A stretch of DNA of 32,554 nucleotides from positions 1 to 32,554 of the forward strand of contig JAFRVK010000043.1 in assembly GCA_017441765.1 (NCBI GenBank), in the 5' to 3' direction. Positions within the stretch are counted from its first letter, which is position 1; every line of letters begins with the position of its first letter. Of the stretch, positions 19,146-25,501 are shown in pieces. The notes under the pieces were generated by a model, which saw only the letters and a list, made by a program, of their open reading frames with translations, was not told the origin of the DNA and did not search any database. A program made the translations under genes and the position numbers. The stretch comes from Erysipelotrichaceae bacterium (GTDB lineage Bacteria; Bacillota_I; Bacilli_A; Erysipelotrichales; Erysipelotrichaceae).

Positions 19146-20186
19146 TTAATCCCCCGTTTCGGTTTCATATACAGGTTCAGGTACCGTATTCGCCACGGTA
19201 GAGACTGCCATATTCTCCAGGATACTCAGATTCTCGTACATCAGGGACAGATAGTCTTTGCCTGATTCGATCTGGGCATTGGTGAGTGATGAGATATTGT
19301 ACAATGTGACTCTCTTGAGTCCAAGTTCTTCTTCCAGCTGGTTGAAGACGGTCATCATTTCTTCGGTCATGTTCGGTTCATAGGCGATATAGGTCACGCC
19401 ATCGTTGATGATCTTGGCTTTGATGATCTCAAGCTGTTCCTTGTTTGGAACGACGCCGTATCTGGATAAAGAAACGGGATAGGTCTGGAAACCGAAGTCT
19501 TTCTGCCAGCAGCCGAAAGAGCCGGTCATGGCCACGTATTTGATCGATTTGTTTTCTTTGACCAGTCTGGTCGCCAATGCCTGATAGGAAGCATCCAGCG
19601 CGATCAGTTCGTCAGCCAGAGCCTTGTAGTTTTCCTCGAAGAACGCGGACTGTTCCACATAGTTGGAAGAAAGATATTCATATACATCCTTTGCCATGCA
19701 GTACATGGCTCCCGGAGACAGCCAGATATATGGGTCAAGATCATAGGTATCGATCTCGTCGAAGACATCGCCTTCATAGTAAGGCCCTTCGATATACGTT
19801 GCCTTGCCATCGACGATGATCGGGGTATAACGTTTGTATTCATAGAGACAGTTGAGAACGGACAGGTCTCCTGCGCTCAGATCGATGCCCAGTTCTTTGA
19901 TGCGGTCCTGATAGAGATCCATATAAGGTTCCAGATTGCCGATATGGAACAGGACAGATGAATTCTCCAGGATCTCGGCATAGTCATCGACGATATTGGC
20001 AACCTGAACCAGGGAACGGGTCTGGATCGATATCGGTTCGATACGGTTTCCGCCGATCCTGTTTAAAAGATAGCCGATCGGATAGATCGTGTATGCGGTA
20101 TACTGCTTGACGCTGGAACAGGATGTCATCAGCAGAATCATGAGGATGACTGCGAGCTTTTTTATCATTTTCATAACATTAATCAT
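19146..20186 (-). CDS. ZnuA/TroA-like substrate-binding lipoprotein without the usual metal ligands
   Basis: The 346-residue protein has a signal peptide with a lipobox (LLMTSCSS, Cys23), so it is a membrane-anchored lipoprotein outside the cell. It resembles cluster A-I metal-binding proteins: YPIGYLLNRIGGNRIEP near the N-terminus, VLFHIGNLEPYMD, LDPYIWLSPGAMYCMAKDV (usual DPHxWLxP) and VAMTGSFGCWQKDFGFQTY (usual TSHxAFGYLxxxYGL). The histidines that bind Zn or Mn are Tyr153 in the DPH motif and absent from the TSH motif; the whole protein contains one histidine (His81). No permease or ATPase gene is nearby. It overlaps trmB as TAATG and abuts polA. The fold assignment is fairly safe; a role in metal uptake is doubtful. 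Confidence 0.75.
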   Translation of the reverse strand: MINVMKMIKKLAVILMILLMTSCSSVKQYTAYTIYPIGYLLNRIGGNRIEPISIQTRSLVQVANIVDDYAEILENSSVLFHIGNLEPYMDLYQDRIKELGIDLSAGDLSVLNCLYEYKRYTPIIVDGKATYIEGPYYEGDVFDEIDTYDLDPYIWLSPGAMYCMAKDVYEYLSSNYVEQSAFFEENYKALADELIALDASYQALATRLVKENKSIKYVAMTGSFGCWQKDFGFQTYPVSLSRYGVVPNKEQLEIIKAKIINDGVTYIAYEPNMTEEMMTVFNQLEEELGLKRVTLYNISSLTNAQIESGKDYLSLMYENLSILENMAVSTVANTVPEPVYETETGD

Positions 20187-20797
20187 TATACCTTATTCAG
20201 TACATATTTCGCATAGTATATTGGCTTGCCTTCACTGACGAACTTGGCCTGGTAGGCCGTCATGGGTTCCCCTTCGACATAATAGTTCCGATCTGTTTCA
20301 AGCAAGGTGAAAGCAGACTCTTCAAAATAAAGCAGGGAATCGTCGAAGAAGGCTTCATTATCGGTTTTGAGGATAAGGATGCCTTGGTCTTTCAGAATCT
20401 TAGCATAATGGCTTAAAAACGGCGGATATGTGAGTCTGCGCTTGTGATTGCGCTTTTTGGGCCAGGGATCGGAAAAATGAAGATAGATCACATCGGTCGA
20501 ATCCGGATCGAAATACTCTTCGATGTTTCCAGCATCGGCTAATAAGACTTTGAAGTTCTCCAGATCGAGATCCATCGCCTTTCTGATCGCCCGCGCGACA
20601 CAGGTCTCTTCTTTCTCCAGACCGACATAGAAGATCTCCGGATGTCTGGAAGCGGACTCTGTGATGAAATCACCCATGCCCATGCCGATCTCTACACGCA
20701 AAGGAAGATCGTTTTCATGGACATAGTGCCCTTCGACCAGGTATCTGTCTTCGTTTTCCAGGAATGGGGCGACCCATTTTTTCTTACGCATACGCAT
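20186..20797 (-). CDS. trmB: tRNA (guanine(46)-N(7))-methyltransferase TrmB
   Basis: TrmB makes m7G46 in the variable loop of tRNA with S-adenosylmethionine. The 203-residue protein has the characteristic start MRMRKKKWVAPFLEN, the SAM motif EIGMGMGDFITESA, the family signature HFSDPWPKKRNHKRRLT and the C-terminal GEPMTAYQAKFVSEG. The match of the N-terminus to the family supports the ATG at 20797, although there is no Shine-Dalgarno site and a perfect TATAAT lies only 6 nt upstream. It is the first gene of the seven-gene operon reaching to pfkA. Its stop overlaps the next ATG by one base. Confidence 0.95.
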   Translation of the reverse strand: MRMRKKKWVAPFLENEDRYLVEGHYVHENDLPLRVEIGMGMGDFITESASRHPEIFYVGLEKEETCVARAIRKAMDLDLENFKVLLADAGNIEEYFDPDSTDVIYLHFSDPWPKKRNHKRRLTYPPFLSHYAKILKDQGILILKTDNEAFFDDSLLYFEESAFTLLETDRNYYVEGEPMTAYQAKFVSEGKPIYYAKYVLNKV

Positions 20798-20803
20798 ATC
20801 TCT

Positions 20804-20809
20804 ATTATA
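20804..20809 (-). promoter_or_regulatory. -10 box of the trmB-polA-pfkA operon (leaderless start)
   Basis: TATAAT on the minus strand (20809-20804) is followed by AGAGAT and then the trmB ATG. Transcription should begin at or next to the start codon. A clear -35 is not seen; CCGACA at 20837-20832 is too far (22 nt). Confidence 0.6.
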
Positions 20810-20861
20810 AAATAAGAAACCGGATTATTCCTGTCGGATTACAAGATGATTAGAAATCTAA

Positions 20862-20887
20862 AATACAATCTGTTTCAGGATTGTATT
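20862..20887 (-). terminator. Rho-independent terminator after the acetyltransferase
   Basis: A perfect 9-bp stem (AATACAATC 20862-20870, GATTGTATT 20879-20887) with an 8-nt loop, followed on the minus strand by TTAGATTTCT. It lies about 40 nt past the acetyltransferase stop and before the trmB promoter. Confidence 0.75.
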
Positions 20888-20898
20888 CGTAAATGTGA

Positions 20899-20930
20899 AC
20901 GATTGTGAACTACTATACAAACTGGAATTT
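20899..20930 (+). repeat. Imperfect direct repeat, copy A
   Basis: This 32-bp stretch (core ACGATTGTGAACT, ACAAA, GAATTT) matches 21468-21499 at 23 of 32 positions in the same orientation. The copies bracket the acetyltransferase gene; copy A touches its stop codon. Confidence 0.35.
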
Positions 20931-21366
20931 ATCGAGATAGACGCAGTATATGGGCATTCATTTTGAAGCCGAATCTCTCATACAGGGAAATGACTTTATT
21001 GCCATCTGCCACTTTTACATCAATATCATGGACGCCCTTTTCTTCAAACCTGTTCAATGCCCATTCCATCAGCTCAGTCCCGTATCCTTTTCCTCTGTAT
21101 TCAGCTAAAACGACCAGGTATTCCAAAATGCCAACAACATCGTCAAAATCTATCTTACAGAATCCAGCAACCTTTTCATCCTCTTCGATAACCGCAATCG
21201 ACGACTTTCCCTCTTCCAGATCATCAGAAAAAATCCTTATTGTTTCATCAAAGGGCCTTTTCGGATAATGTCCTTTGAAATTGACAGAGACCATGTTGTG
21301 ATGGTCTGCCAGTTCTTCAAGACAATGCTTCAGTTTATCCACTTCTTTTGTACTGATTTCTCTCAT
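20929..21366 (-). CDS. GNAT family N-acetyltransferase
   Basis: The 145-residue protein is a Gcn5-related acetyltransferase. Motif A, which binds the pyrophosphate of acetyl-CoA, reads YRGKGYGTELMEWAL after the beta strand YLVVLAEY, and the C-terminal VISLYERFGFKM is the usual closing motif (Y..xGF). The substrate cannot be predicted; the RimI-like layout allows small molecules or protein N-termini. The start ATG follows AGAAGGTAAG. It is monocistronic, with its own terminator, and is flanked by imperfect 32-bp direct repeats, which hints at acquisition as a unit. The neighbour upstream (DUF600-like) also looks accessory. Confidence 0.85.
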   Translation of the reverse strand: MREISTKEVDKLKHCLEELADHHNMVSVNFKGHYPKRPFDETIRIFSDDLEEGKSSIAVIEEDEKVAGFCKIDFDDVVGILEYLVVLAEYRGKGYGTELMEWALNRFEEKGVHDIDVKVADGNKVISLYERFGFKMNAHILRLSR

Positions 21367-21467
21367 CTTACCTTCTATAAACTCCGATTGAATAACTCTT
21401 TAGTTATAATTCAGCTCCGAATCATCAGAACTGAAGTCACTTTTATGAATTACGTTTGAAAACCTGC

Positions 21468-21499
21468 ACGATTATGAACTGTCCCACAAATATGAATTT
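21468..21499 (+). repeat. Imperfect direct repeat, copy B
   Basis: Partner of copy A at 20899-20930 (23/32 identical; ACGATTATGAACT, ACAAA, GAATTT), 569 bp away in the same orientation. It also lies within a small inverted repeat, CCTGCA at 21463-21468 and TGCAGG at 21498-21503. Confidence 0.35.
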
Positions 21500-21524
21500 G
21501 CAGGATCGACTTCCGTCATACTTT

Positions 21525-21677
21525 CTATTTTCCGGTGATGAACACCTTCTCAAAGATAAGGAAAGCATTCTCTGTAAGGGACCTCATACCGGTGTCGACA
21601 GTCATATCGTATCCCTTATATATAAATTACGCTTCCCACATTATCATTTCCATTGCAAGCACATCTTCTGTTTTCAT
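21525..21677 (-). pseudogene. Decayed small reading frame (one in-frame stop)
   Basis: Directly after the DUF600-like gene a start with a strong ribosome site (AAAGGGGATCAGG then ATG at 21677) opens a frame that reads 16 codons to TAA at 21629-21627 and then continues in the same frame as FIYKGYDMTVDTGMRSLTE and on to a TAG at 21525. Without the TAA it would be a 50-residue protein. The second half has its own possible start at 21605 (AAGGGATACG before ATG, 26 codons). This may be a remnant of a longer gene or two tiny genes; I do not recognise the family. The rest of 21367-21699 shows nothing beyond direct-repeat copy B. Confidence 0.35.
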
Positions 21678-21699
21678 CCTGATCCCCTTTATCTTAAAA

Positions 21700-22194
21700 T
21701 CAGAATCTGTCTTCTGCTTGATTCTTGTTTTCCACTTCGTTGCGCCATTCCATAAACGCCTTCCCGGCTGATTTTCCTTCATCCAGAAGTGAATCGTATG
21801 ATATTCTGGCGTCATAACCATGTGTATTTGCATCATAAACCATTTTGATCTGCCGGGGAACCGGTTTTCCGTATGTAGCACAGATTTCTCTTAATTTATC
21901 GAGATCACTGTTTCCTAGCCTTAGAAAATCATTTACAGTTTCCATGCTTGCGCCTACCTGATTGTTTTTCAGGATCTTACCGTCTTTCTCAAAGAAAGCG
22001 TTGAACGCCTGACTGTTATCTTCAATACTGCAGTAAGCAAAAACCTTATCAACTTTTATTCTTATTAACTCCATGCAGAGAGAAATAAGACCGGTCTGGA
22101 CTTCACTGAATTCATCCTCAAAGACTTTTGGTCTACTTTCGGCAGCAGCTTGGATCTGCTTTTTTTCTTTCTTAAATTTATCGAATAATCCCAT
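21700..22194 (-). CDS. Hypothetical protein, DUF600/YezG-like
   Basis: A 164-residue soluble protein. A basic N-terminus (MGLFDKFKKEKKQI) leads into ISLCMELIRIKVDKVFAYCSIE, an alpha-helix then a beta strand as in YezG-type (DUF600) proteins, and the C-terminal half has VPRQIKMVYDANTHGYDARISYD, resembling that family's closing beta hairpin. Members of DUF600 are found as immunity proteins beside polymorphic toxins, but no toxin gene is visible here, so that role is only a possibility. The start ATG has AAGGGAAG upstream. The gene is followed by a decayed short frame. Family assignment is tentative. Confidence 0.7.
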   Translation of the reverse strand: MGLFDKFKKEKKQIQAAAESRPKVFEDEFSEVQTGLISLCMELIRIKVDKVFAYCSIEDNSQAFNAFFEKDGKILKNNQVGASMETVNDFLRLGNSDLDKLREICATYGKPVPRQIKMVYDANTHGYDARISYDSLLDEGKSAGKAFMEWRNEVENKNQAEDRF

Positions 22195-22249
22195 GATTCT
22201 TCCCTTTGCAAACCTCGTTTATCTTTCTCTTTTCATTTTAATCAAAAGG

Positions 22250-22268
22250 TCCGGGTTTATAAACCGGA
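22250..22268. other. Short palindrome upstream of the split-barrel gene
   Basis: TCCGGGTTTATAAACCGGA is a near-perfect hairpin-forming palindrome without a U-run. It lies in the 222-bp divergent gap 22195-22416, where a regulator could bind. No riboswitch consensus was recognised in this gap. Confidence 0.3.
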
Positions 22269-22363
22269 AACTCTCATCATTTTATATTTGTTAATCTGAA
22301 CTTTTTATAGCCGGTGATTGATGATCTTTGTATTCTAAAACAACAACGCCATATCTCCTTTGA

Positions 22364-22393
22364 TTTACATTCCTATCATTTCACTGATATGAT
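22364..22393 (+). promoter_or_regulatory. Promoter of the split-barrel/MFS operon
   Basis: TTTACA (22364-22369), 18 nt, then TATGAT (22388-22393) preceded by TGA to give an extended -10. The leader to the ATG at 22417 is about 17-20 nt and contains GGAGAT as ribosome site. Confidence 0.7.
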
Positions 22394-22416
22394 TAAACTA
22401 TCTAGAGGAGATCAAT

Positions 22417-22926
22417 ATGACTAATATCAATTATGAACACTTCCAGAATTTCTGGATCGAGCAGCAGAAGACGGCAAAACATATGGATCGTGAGGAAGCC
22501 CTGGAACATATCAAGGGTTTCATCAAGAAACATAACACCTGCGGTTTTGCGACCGGGACGGGAGACTATGTCAGATGCACACCGATCGAATATACGTACA
22601 TGAATGATGAATTCTGGTTCGTATCGGAAGGCGGAAGCAAGTTCATCGGTCTGGAAAAGAATAAGAATGTTTCGTTGGCGATCTTTGAATACTACGGGGA
22701 TGTCAAGGATTCCCATGGCCTGCAGGTCATGGGCAAGGCGGTCCTTTATGACCGTGACAGCGATGAACTGAAACAGCTACTGGCTTTCAAGGGGATTCCT
22801 TATGATGTCATGAAGGCAGCAGCCGTCGAAGTCGCTGTCGTACGGGTGATCCCTGAAGTCTATGAGATGTATGATACGGACTTCGTGAAACAGGGATATG
22901 ATGTCAGGCAGATCGTAAGATTCTGA
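22417..22926 (+). CDS. Pyridoxamine 5'-phosphate oxidase family (FMN split-barrel) protein
   Basis: A 169-residue protein with the flavin-binding split-barrel pattern: HNTCGFATGTGDYVRCTPIEY, FWFVSEGGSKFIGLEKNKNVSLAIF and HGLQVMGKAVLYD are the successive strands of the barrel (compare the PNPOx-like general stress and nitroreductase-like proteins). Such proteins bind FMN, F420 or haem; the ligand cannot be told from sequence. GGAGAT precedes the ATG. It is separated by 18 nt from the MFS gene downstream, so the two are probably co-transcribed; a functional link is not obvious. Confidence 0.8.
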   Translation: MTNINYEHFQNFWIEQQKTAKHMDREEALEHIKGFIKKHNTCGFATGTGDYVRCTPIEYTYMNDEFWFVSEGGSKFIGLEKNKNVSLAIFEYYGDVKDSHGLQVMGKAVLYDRDSDELKQLLAFKGIPYDVMKAAAVEVAVVRVIPEVYEMYDTDFVKQGYDVRQIVRF

Positions 22927-22944
22927 TAGAGGAGAGGATACAAT

Positions 22945-24279
22945 ATGAAACTCAATTACAAACGCACTTTTATCGTAGGGCTTGCATTCCTATCCATCTG
23001 CGCCTTCTGGCAGATGTATGACAATGTCATTCCTTTGATCCTGACCAATACCTTTCATCTGAATGAAACATATACCGGAGCGATCATGGCGGCGGATAAT
23101 GTGCTGGCACTGGTGCTGCTTCCGCTGTTCGGCTCTCTGTCTGACAAAGTCGATACAAAAATAGGAAAGAGAATGCCGTTCATTCTCTTCGGTACGGGTT
23201 TTGCGGTGATCCTGATGAATATCCTGCCTATCCTTGATAACTCCTATTACGCCAGCAACAGTCTTGTCAAGATCATTTTCTTCGTGATTGTGCTTGGCCT
23301 GCTGCTGATTTCGATGGGAACATACCGTTCCCCTGCGGTCGCTCTCATGCCTGATGTGACACCGAAGCCTTTAAGATCGAAAGCCAACGCGGTCATCAAT
23401 CTGATGGGTGCGGTAGGCGGCATCATTTATCTGGCGATCGCAGCTGTGCTGTATCCGAATTCCAAGACCCAGGGTCTGGCACATATCAATTATCAGATCC
23501 TGTTTATTGCGGTATCCGTGATCATGTTTGTGTCGGTAGGACTGCTGTATCTGATCATCAAGGAACCGAAACTCGTGGAAGAAAACAAGGAACTGGAGAA
23601 GCAGCATCCGGAATGGAACCTGGCTGAAGATGACGGTTCAGGTCATGAAAAGCTTCCTAAGGAAGTTCAGAGATCACTGGGATTCCTGCTGGCTTCCATT
23701 GCCTTGTGGTTCATCGGATACAACGCCGTTACGACCTGGTTTACGACATATGTATCCGTAGTCATGGGCCAGGGCCTTGGCGGAGCGAGTACCTGTCTGC
23801 TGATCGCGACGGCCGGTGCGATCGTTTCCTACATACCGATCGGCAACCTGGCATCCAAGATCGGCCGAAAGAAGACGATCATGATGGGTATCATCTTATT
23901 GGCCGCAATGTTTTTTGCAGGCTTCGTACTTACCAGCATCTTCAAGAACATCAATGTGATCATGTTTATCTGTTTCGCACTGGTCGGACTGGCTTGGGCA
24001 GCAATCAATGTCAACTCGCTGCCGATGGTGGTCGAGATGTGCAAGGGTTCTGATATCGGCAAGTTCACAGGTTACTACTACACCGCTTCCATGGCAGCGC
24101 AGATCGTCACGCCGATGTTTGCGGGCACTTTGATGCGACTGATCTCTTATAAGATCCTGTTCATCTATGCTGCCTTCTTCGTTCTGTTCTCGTTTGTAAC
24201 GATGACACAGGTCAGACATGGCGATCAGAAAGCAGAATCCAAAAAAGGCCTGGAAGCCTTCGAGGATATGCCTGACTAA
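22945..24279 (+). CDS. MFS transporter, sugar-type (GPH/SLC45-like)
   Basis: A 444-residue membrane protein with about 12 predicted transmembrane segments and a charged central loop (about 205-240). The loop after helix 2, LFGSLSDKVDTKIGKRMPFILFG, and the later LASKIGRKKTIMMG are the two MFS signature loops. The N-terminal style (FWQMYDNVIPLIL, GTYRSPAVALMPDVTPKPLRSKANAVINLMGAVGG cut here to its ends) resembles sucrose/maltose:cation symporters of the MFS_2/SLC45 group. The substrate is unknown; a sugar is likely, and a GH13 glycosidase lies 4 kb away. GGAGAGG is the ribosome site. A strong terminator follows. Confidence 0.85.
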   Translation: MKLNYKRTFIVGLAFLSICAFWQMYDNVIPLILTNTFHLNETYTGAIMAADNVLALVLLPLFGSLSDKVDTKIGKRMPFILFGTGFAVILMNILPILDNSYYASNSLVKIIFFVIVLGLLLISMGTYRSPAVALMPDVTPKPLRSKANAVINLMGAVGGIIYLAIAAVLYPNSKTQGLAHINYQILFIAVSVIMFVSVGLLYLIIKEPKLVEENKELEKQHPEWNLAEDDGSGHEKLPKEVQRSLGFLLASIALWFIGYNAVTTWFTTYVSVVMGQGLGGASTCLLIATAGAIVSYIPIGNLASKIGRKKTIMMGIILLAAMFFAGFVLTSIFKNINVIMFICFALVGLAWAAINVNSLPMVVEMCKGSDIGKFTGYYYTASMAAQIVTPMFAGTLMRLISYKILFIYAAFFVLFSFVTMTQVRHGDQKAESKKGLEAFEDMPD

Positions 24280-24302
24280 AACAGGATATAATTCATTTAT
24301 GC

Positions 24303-24334
24303 AAAATATCGTTCGCATAAGCGAACGATATTTT
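24303..24334. terminator. Bidirectional terminator between the MFS and phosphorylase genes
   Basis: A long stem (ATATCGTTCGC paired with GCGAACGATAT) with a 4-nt ATAA loop and an 8-nt U-run on the plus strand; the minus strand has ATTTTGC. It ends the MFS transcript and probably also the converging phosphorylase transcript. Confidence 0.9.
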
Positions 24335-24364
24335 TTTATTATATGTGCATGAAAGAAAACCTTA

Positions 24365-25111
24365 TCAGATCCTCAATGCCACTTCCAAAGCCACAAACAG
24401 CTTATTCAGGCTGTGATTCGCATCGTTCAGTCCTTCGACTTCATAACCGCTCTCGGATAATACATCGCCGGCTTCCAGGAAATCATACAGGGTCAGCCCA
24501 CAGAAATCACACAGAGCCTGTACGCCTGCCAGTTCCATTTCGACTGAGATGCAGCCTTCTTCTTTTCTTCTGGCAACCAGTCCTTTCGTTTCCCGCATCA
24601 TGGCATCGGTCGTCCAGTTTCTTCCCTTGACAAACGGTACTCCGATTTCCGTAAAGATCTCCGAAAGCCTGTCTGCTGTCTTAATCCTGATGTAGTCGGC
24701 AGCCGGAGCATAATAATAGGAACAGCCTTCTCCGCGATAGCTCTCGGTCGGAATGATGAAATGACCCTTGGTCTTTTCCTGATCCAAGGAACCGCAGGAA
24801 CCGAACATGACGAATTTCATAGCACCTGTTAGCCAGTTCGCTTCGCTGCAGAACGCAGAAGCCATGGCTGAACCGGTTGGAGAAAGATAGAATGCGATCC
24901 TTTCACCCTTATATTCAAGAGAATGGATCGGTACATCTCCGTTACAGGCTTTGACTACAGCGATCTGCTCACATTCAAAATGAGACAGAAAATGATTATA
25001 AAGTTCAATGGAAAAAAGGATCAGACATTTGTCGATCAGATGTTTCTGCTTGCCATTGAGGGCTTCAGGATTCACGATAGGTTCTGTTTCATCATAAAAA
25101 TCACTCAACAC
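24365..25111 (-). CDS. Nucleoside phosphorylase family protein
   Basis: The 248-residue protein belongs to the PNP/UDP phosphorylase (phosphorylase-1) superfamily, which cleaves nucleosides or related N-ribosides with phosphate or water. Visible landmarks are IAFYLSPTGSAMASAFCSE (the phosphate-loop helix), KFVMFGSCGSLDQEK (the GTCGxL-type loop), GRNWTTDAMMRE and SVEMELAGVQALCDF, where Glu of VEME usually contacts the ribose 2'-OH. Substrate (purine, uridine, or a modified base) is not determined. It begins with GTG at 25111 behind GAGAGG. A 52-residue gene precedes it on the same strand and may be co-transcribed. Confidence 0.85.
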   Translation of the reverse strand: MLSDFYDETEPIVNPEALNGKQKHLIDKCLILFSIELYNHFLSHFECEQIAVVKACNGDVPIHSLEYKGERIAFYLSPTGSAMASAFCSEANWLTGAMKFVMFGSCGSLDQEKTKGHFIIPTESYRGEGCSYYYAPAADYIRIKTADRLSEIFTEIGVPFVKGRNWTTDAMMRETKGLVARRKEEGCISVEMELAGVQALCDFCGLTLYDFLEAGDVLSESGYEVEGLNDANHSLNKLFVALEVALRI

Positions 25112-25134
25112 TTCTGATACCTCTCATTTATAGA

Positions 25135-25157
25135 AACGCTCTGATAACCAGGGCGTT
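25135..25157. other. Hairpin between the small gene and the phosphorylase
   Basis: AACGCTCT (25135-25142) and AGGGCGTT (25150-25157) pair with one mismatch around a 7-nt loop. There is no U-run; it could modulate expression of the phosphorylase relative to the small gene. Confidence 0.3.
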
Positions 25158-25206
25158 CGCTGATTTGATCCTTGTCACGTTTATCTGCCGATCTGATGAT
25201 GAACGG

Positions 25207-25365
25207 TCAGTCAAGTTCCTTATCGATCAGCTCTAACGCTTCTTTGTAAATCCTTACAGCTTCCTCGGCATACTGTCTGACCCCGAAGGTCTCGTCGATG
25301 TCTTCCAGTGAGTTTTCTACGATAATCAAGGCCAGATCATGGATACGTTGTTCTCTGTCGGTCAT
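25207..25365 (-). CDS. Small hypothetical protein (52 aa)
   Basis: A 52-residue acidic, helical protein beginning MTDREQRIHDLALIIVENSL and ending EALELIDKELD. The perfect AGGAGG (25379-25374) lies 8 nt from the ATG at 25365 and only 3 nt from an ATG at 25370 that opens a two-codon frame ending in the overlapping TGA; the 25365 start is therefore preferred. The codon pattern looks genuine. A TATAAT on the minus strand (25394-25389) could be its -10. I do not recognise the family. It lies 95 nt before the phosphorylase on the same strand and divergent from the PrsW-like gene. Confidence 0.7.
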   Translation of the reverse strand: MTDREQRIHDLALIIVENSLEDIDETFGVRQYAEEAVRIYKEALELIDKELD

Positions 25366-25388
25366 GTCATATACCTCCTGTTACCTTG

Positions 25389-25440
25389 ATTATACAAAAG
25401 AAATGGAAAGATGTTGAGATCGCATTCGCAATTGTATAAT
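25389..25440. promoter_or_regulatory. Divergent promoter region, small gene and PrsW-like gene
   Basis: Minus strand: TCAACA (25417-25412), 17 nt, TATAAT (25394-25389). Plus strand: TTGAGA (25414-25419), 15 nt, TATAAT (25435-25440). The -35 regions overlap, so the two promoters would compete. Both -10 boxes are perfect; the -35s are weak or badly spaced. Confidence 0.5.
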
Positions 25441-25501
25441 AATAAAGCCAGCTGTATCAGTTAATCCTGAGAGGCGGTATCCATAAAAGGGGAAATATGA
25501 A

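Noticed and set aside
23706..24053. 115-codon frame inside the MFS gene
   Set aside because: Same-strand alternative frame of a membrane protein gene; composition is Asp/Arg/His-rich, typical of an out-of-frame reading.
24286..24354. 17-codon frame with an upstream TATAAT, overlapping the terminator hairpin
   Set aside because: It looks like the leaderless starts elsewhere, but its codons are just the terminator stem and no conserved peptide is likely.
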